Assembly: GCA_937873535.1 (NCBI GenBank)
Contig: CALMYA010000041.1
Coordinates: forward strand, 1-15,588
Length of the DNA stretch: 15,588 nt
Source: an uncultured bacterium
Lineage (GTDB): Bacteria > Patescibacteriota > Minisyncoccia > Phycocordibacterales > CAIZLB01
Reading direction: 5' to 3'
Within the stretch, counting starts at the first letter, position 1, and every line of letters starts with the position of its first letter. Below are positions 12,716 through 15,588 of the stretch, piece by piece. The position numbers and the translations under genes are program-made. The notes beneath the pieces were generated by a model. It saw only the letters and a list, made by a program, of their open reading frames with translations, searched no databases and was not told the DNA's origin.

Positions 12716-13873
12716 CTATTTAATATCACCAACGTATGTTGCTTCTCCTGACTTTAAAGTTGAAGGGAAATAATATACGGTGTTTGTTTCCCATGAGTAT
12801 GACACAGTTGCTGTCGGTATTTCAATTTGCTGAACATATCTCGTGTCAGAAATATCAAACATAGTTAGATAATAAGTCTTTTGTTGCTCTTTCAGATCCA
12901 AACCAATAGTCTTATTATTAAACAAGGTATTAAAATCAGCACATACTTCTTTCTGGGATTGATTTAGATTTTTTGTTAGGTTGGCAAATTTGGCAACCAA
13001 ATCAATGTTATTCACCATGGGTATACTTTGGAACATATAGTCCTTACCGCATATTTGATATGTTTGTTTTTGTGAAGTTTGCTGATTTTTAAACTTTTTA
13101 TCTCTTATAGTATCTACGCAGTAGATTGTCATCTGGCTCTTCAATGAATTTACCAGCTGCATCTTATCTATCGAACTGAAGCATTGATCTTCGTTCGTAA
13201 TCGAGCCATTAGCAATTGCTGAATCAATTGAGGCCTTGTCATTGTCGGAACTAGTTATTTGCACAATTGGATCTGGCTTATTTTTACTTACATCCTTAAC
13301 AATACCGACTTGATTACATAAATCCATTGCCTTTTGACTCACCAAGTCATCGCAAAAGAAATACTTTTTGCTTAAGTTATCATTTTTATGTCTCCATACA
13401 CAATCTGACTGGCCATTCGCATCCTTAATTTTAAGACATAAATTTGGATCGTTAGCTATATCAGAAAACCATGAGTAGCAAAAACTATTTCCATAAGAGG
13501 TGTTGTATTGTTCGCACACGCTCGATTCGTTTTTAGCAAAAGCGACAGAGGTATAACACTGACTTTTTACTATATCTAGATATTTACCCGTAGTTTTTTC
13601 GCAATAGGACGTATCTCCATGTATAACAGCCAGCTCAGTGTAACAAGCTCCCATCAAATTATTACTTGTCCAATTTTCATACTTGTTTTCAAGCAAAGAA
13701 CAATATTTTTCATCATTAAGCTCGATGGCTGCTTTAATATAACAATTACTTTTTGCATTGGCTGTTTTGCTGCTTAAAAAGCAAGAATTGGATTTAAAAT
13801 GAAAAATAGATGCGGCTATAACTAGTAGTAATAAACAAGCTATAGAAACCTTAATGAGAAGTTGTTTGTTCAT
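12716..13873 (-). CDS. Signal-anchored protein with tandem C-x13-C helical repeats
   Basis: Not a named family that I recognise. 385 residues: an N-terminal signal anchor (~7-25, IKVSIACLLLLVIAASIF), then repeats with regular cysteine pairs: C44/C58, C77/C91, C106/C120 and C132/C146, each with exactly 13 residues between, and a looser C158/C174 pair. Each unit reads about CYxxxAxxxxDxxxC, where the start and end cysteines probably link two helices. A Pro/Asp/Ser-rich linker (~195-225) leads to a C-terminal region with few cysteines (C231, C252, C275, C312) ending in VSYSWETNTVYYFPS. It is AT-rich (19 G+C in the 60 bases 12841-12900). The cysteine pattern suggests an exported, disulfide-bonded protein. 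The promoter places transcription start at the ATG. Confidence 0.8.
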   Translation of the reverse strand: MNKQLLIKVSIACLLLLVIAASIFHFKSNSCFLSSKTANAKSNCYIKAAIELNDEKYCSLLENKYENWTSNNLMGACYTELAVIHGDTSYCEKTTGKYLDIVKSQCYTSVAFAKNESSVCEQYNTSYGNSFCYSWFSDIANDPNLCLKIKDANGQSDCVWRHKNDNLSKKYFFCDDLVSQKAMDLCNQVGIVKDVSKNKPDPIVQITSSDNDKASIDSAIANGSITNEDQCFSSIDKMQLVNSLKSQMTIYCVDTIRDKKFKNQQTSQKQTYQICGKDYMFQSIPMVNNIDLVAKFANLTKNLNQSQKEVCADFNTLFNNKTIGLDLKEQQKTYYLTMFDISDTRYVQQIEIPTATVSYSWETNTVYYFPSTLKSGEATYVGDIK

Positions 13874-13879
13874 TTTCTG

Positions 13880-13888
13880 ATTATATCA
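13880..13888 (-). promoter_or_regulatory. Extended -10 promoter giving an apparently leaderless mRNA
   Basis: Minus strand reads TGATATAAT, a perfect extended -10, with only six bases (CAGAAA) between it and the ATG at 13873. The predicted start of transcription therefore falls on or next to the A of the ATG. A second TGATACAAT-like box lies 14 bases further upstream and would give a short leader of about 14 bases. No clear -35 for either. Confidence 0.5.
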
Positions 13889-13973
13889 CTTTTATTGTAT
13901 CAGATCCGCTAAATTTCTTAGCTATGCAAACCTACCGAAACGTTTCATTGACGCTACTCGTGCTAGCACGTGT

Positions 13974-14047
13974 TGGCTGCGAGACTTGGATTCGAACCAA
14001 GATACACGGTTCCAGAAACCGTAGTCCTACCATTAGACGATCTCGCA
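13974..14047 (-). tRNA. tRNA-Gln (anticodon CTG)
   Basis: A full 74-base cloverleaf with encoded CCA: acceptor stem TGCGAGA/TCTCGCA, D stem GTCT/GGAC with loop AATGGTA, anticodon stem ACGGT/ACCGT with loop TTCTGGA (anticodon CTG at 14013-14015), four-base variable loop, T stem CTTGG/CCAAG with loop TTCGAAT. The U1-A72 pair and G73 are the usual identity features of bacterial tRNA-Gln. The 12-bp palindrome CGTGCTAGCACG (13959-13970) lies three bases beyond the CCA end. Confidence 0.95.
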
Positions 14048-14050
14048 ATG

Positions 14051-14087
14051 TGTTAGATGTTTAGTGTGTTAGATACTTAATATCTAA
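14051..14087. repeat. Short repeats upstream of tRNA-Gln
   Basis: TGTTAGAT occurs twice (14051-14058 and 14067-14074), and TTAGATA/TATCTAA (14069-14075 with 14081-14087) forms a perfect 7-bp hairpin with a five-base loop. It lies just 5' of the tRNA gene in transcription direction, so it could be part of its promoter or the end of the upstream operon. No T run and no clear -35/-10 pair. Confidence 0.3.
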
Positions 14088-14181
14088 ACCAATATCATCT
14101 TCCGCTACCCTATTGGTGCAGTGTTCCCTATCATGCCTCAAAATAGGCTATATATCAAGCGGGCAAATAAAGCTAACAACC

Positions 14182-14634
14182 CTATAAACCACCGTTCTCC
14201 TTATGAGTTTCCTCTGCCTTCTTTTCGCCATGGAAAAGGTGAAAATCGTAATGAGGGTTTGATATTACGGCCAAACTTACAGAGGTACACAAAATGCATA
14301 CATTTCTGAATATGACATTCATCGACTTAAAATCGAATATAAAAATGCCAAACATTAGCCCGGCCGCCAAAACCGACGGCATAAAAATACGATAGCCTGT
14401 AAGGAGCCACAACCCAATAATAAGCTCGCCCCCACCCCATGTATATAAAAGCACATCATCAGGCATCGCTTGTCTTAAAAAGTCTGGGAAGTATGCCAAC
14501 CACGGTGTTGGGTTAATAAACGCAGAAATAGAGGCGTATAAAAAAGTGAAAGCCACTCCGAAGCGAAGTAAAAACCAAACGATAGGAATTTCTTTTTGTT
14601 CTGTATTTGATTGCTCTGTATTTGAATCTTGCAT
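14182..14634 (-). CDS. Small DoxX-like membrane protein
   Basis: 150 residues. After a polar N-terminus come about four hydrophobic segments (~17-40, 61-80, 85-101, 108-123). The FGVAFTFLYASISAFINP segment and the WGGGELIIGLWLLTGYR loop resemble DoxX-type quinol-oxidase-associated membrane proteins; the exact function in this group is unknown. The tail is hydrophilic and His/Glu/Lys-rich (HYDFHLFHGEKKAEETH). Residues 4-13 contain a near-exact doubled SNTEQ unit (two 15-base copies with one difference). It begins 15 bases after the stop of the surface-protein gene, so the two are probably cotranscribed. Family call is moderate. Confidence 0.7.
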   Translation of the reverse strand: MQDSNTEQSNTEQKEIPIVWFLLRFGVAFTFLYASISAFINPTPWLAYFPDFLRQAMPDDVLLYTWGGGELIIGLWLLTGYRIFMPSVLAAGLMFGIFIFDFKSMNVIFRNVCILCTSVSLAVISNPHYDFHLFHGEKKAEETHKENGGL

Positions 14635-14649
14635 ATTTATTTTATATTG

Positions 14650-15588
14650 CTACATCCCCGCATTCACCACCCCTCTTGTAATAGAACCGAAGTAACCAAC
14701 AGAAGGTTGTATGCTGTGTGCTTTCTGGAAGCGAGAAAGGGCTGATTTTGTTGCAGAGCCAAAGAAGGTTGTTTCTTTACCAGGAGAACCAACCCCTAGC
14801 TGTGATACATAGAAGAACTTCTCGTTAAGGTACTGTTGTAGCTTTTGTACATCTGTGCCTCTTGAACCTAAGGTGAGGTCTCTGAAGAATTGGTAGTGAG
14901 TTACTGGGTTAAGTGTAGTAGTTGTATTTGAGTTGGTGTTTGAATTACCTGATGTTGGGGTGCATATATAGCCTAGTGGGCACCATGGGTAAGACGTAAA
15001 TGGTGTTGTTGAGGATGCATATATGATGGAAGCTGACGGGCCGCTACTCCAGCCTGAAGAGCCTCCTCCTGTTGAGGCGTATGGGGAGGTGGTTGGTGCG
15101 GGGGTTGTATCAGCCGCAGCAGAAGTAGTAAATGTTTGGTCAGATGAAGTCGCTAGGTTACCTGAAGCATCCCATGAGCTAATTTGGTAGTGATATGTTG
15201 TTGCTGGTGTAAGTGACAAAAGTGTAAATGAATGCGACATAGTTGAAACAGCGCTTGATGATGCGGTGCCATAACTTGAAGTAGTTCCAAAATTCACGGT
15301 GGATGTTGAAGCTTCATCTGTTGTCCAAGTAATGGTTGCGGTAGTTGCAGTTGTTGAGGTGGCGATTGAAGATATGGCGGGGGCGGTGGTGTCTGCTGTG
15401 AGCGAAGTCTTCAAAGCTAGTGTTGTCGTATCTAGTATAGATACCGCGTTATCTGCGAACCTTGATACAGCCACATCATTGCCAACGGCTGCCATACCAG
15501 CTGGAGTATCTCCTACTTTTACTGTAGCGGTAACAGCATTATTAGAAGTATTTATAACAGAAATTGTATTGTCTTGATAATTTTCAAC
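14650..15588 (-). CDS. Surface protein: YVTN repeat, FN3 and peptidoglycan-binding domain (5' end outside window)
   Basis: The reading frame stays open to the right edge, so the N-terminus is missing; 312 residues are visible. An ATG at 15495 lies inside a YVTN-type beta-propeller repeat (VINTSNNAVTATVKVGDTPA, then GMAAVGNDVAVSRFADN and SILDTT), so it is not the start. In visible-residue numbering: YVTN repeat ~5-60, fibronectin III-like domain ~69-156 (TITWTTDEAST, LTPATTYHYQISSWDASGN), Ser/Thr/Gly linker ~160-232 with a CPLGYIC motif, and a C-terminal PG_binding_1-like domain ~234-312 (LGSRGTDVQKLQQYL, FFGSATKSALSRFQKAH, GYFGSITRG). The protein is probably fixed to the wall by its C-terminus with the propeller outside. 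Cotranscribed with the DoxX-like gene. Confidence 0.85.
   Translation of the reverse strand, partial: VENYQDNTISVINTSNNAVTATVKVGDTPAGMAAVGNDVAVSRFADNAVSILDTTTLALKTSLTADTTAPAISSIATSTTATTATITWTTDEASTSTVNFGTTSSYGTASSSAVSTMSHSFTLLSLTPATTYHYQISSWDASGNLATSSDQTFTTSAAADTTPAPTTSPYASTGGGSSGWSSGPSASIIYASSTTPFTSYPWCPLGYICTPTSGNSNTNSNTTTTLNPVTHYQFFRDLTLGSRGTDVQKLQQYLNEKFFYVSQLGVGSPGKETTFFGSATKSALSRFQKAHSIQPSVGYFGSITRGVVNAGM

Noticed and set aside
13959..14047. tRNA-Gln 3' end with adjacent palindrome considered as an integration (att) site.
   Set aside because: No integrase and no second copy of the tRNA 3' end were seen in the window.
14650..15495. ATG at 15495 as the start of the surface-protein gene.
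   Set aside because: The frame continues open to the window edge and the upstream codons complete a YVTN repeat, so the true start is outside.

Overview
The window looks like a piece of a Patescibacteria (Candidate Phyla Radiation, Parcubacteria-like) chromosome. This is inferred from its style, because there is no rRNA or ribosomal protein to test it with. The signs are short, mostly monocistronic genes and many single-pass surface proteins built from peptidoglycan-binding, IPT/TIG, fibronectin III, YVTN and PEGA modules. Starts also lack clear Shine-Dalgarno sites, and gene ends carry long perfect inverted repeats. Strong sigma-70-type promoters are easy to see and were used to choose several starts.

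Left part (1-4100, all minus strand): a CAD-like dihydroorotase (pyrimidine synthesis), a hairpin terminator, a 659-residue secreted protein (peptidoglycan-binding domain, four IPT/TIG repeats, PKD-like end), and a small membrane-anchored protein of unknown function with its own extended -10 promoter.

Envelope cluster (4089-7871): murB, a DgkA-family lipid kinase and an isoprenylcysteine-methyltransferase-like membrane protein form a tightly packed minus-strand operon. Divergent from it is a MurA that carries an N-terminal Cro/C1-type helix-turn-helix domain. MurA and MurB are the two enzymes that turn UDP-GlcNAc into UDP-MurNAc. The DNA-binding domain on one of them, plus a palindrome in the shared promoter region, suggests an enzyme that also controls its own pathway. 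This is the most interesting item in the window.

Middle (7870-10830): a multi-branched bidirectional terminator, a DEAD-box RNA helicase with a roughly 140-residue Gly/Ser/Arg/Tyr-rich N-terminal tail and a structured 5' leader, and a divergent RhuM-Fic/Doc protein (toxin-like) whose promoter overlaps that of the helicase. A 23-bp perfect-stem bidirectional terminator follows.

Right part (10835-15588): a membrane-anchored protein with three fibronectin-like repeats, a divergent short PEGA-domain protein, a predicted extracytoplasmic protein with regular C-x13-C helical repeats read from an apparently leaderless promoter, a tRNA-Gln(CTG), a small DoxX-like membrane protein, and a surface protein (YVTN repeat, FN3, peptidoglycan-binding domain) cut by the right edge of the window. 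No intergenic stretch exceeds 300 bases. No insertion sequence, CRISPR array, rRNA or integrase was seen.
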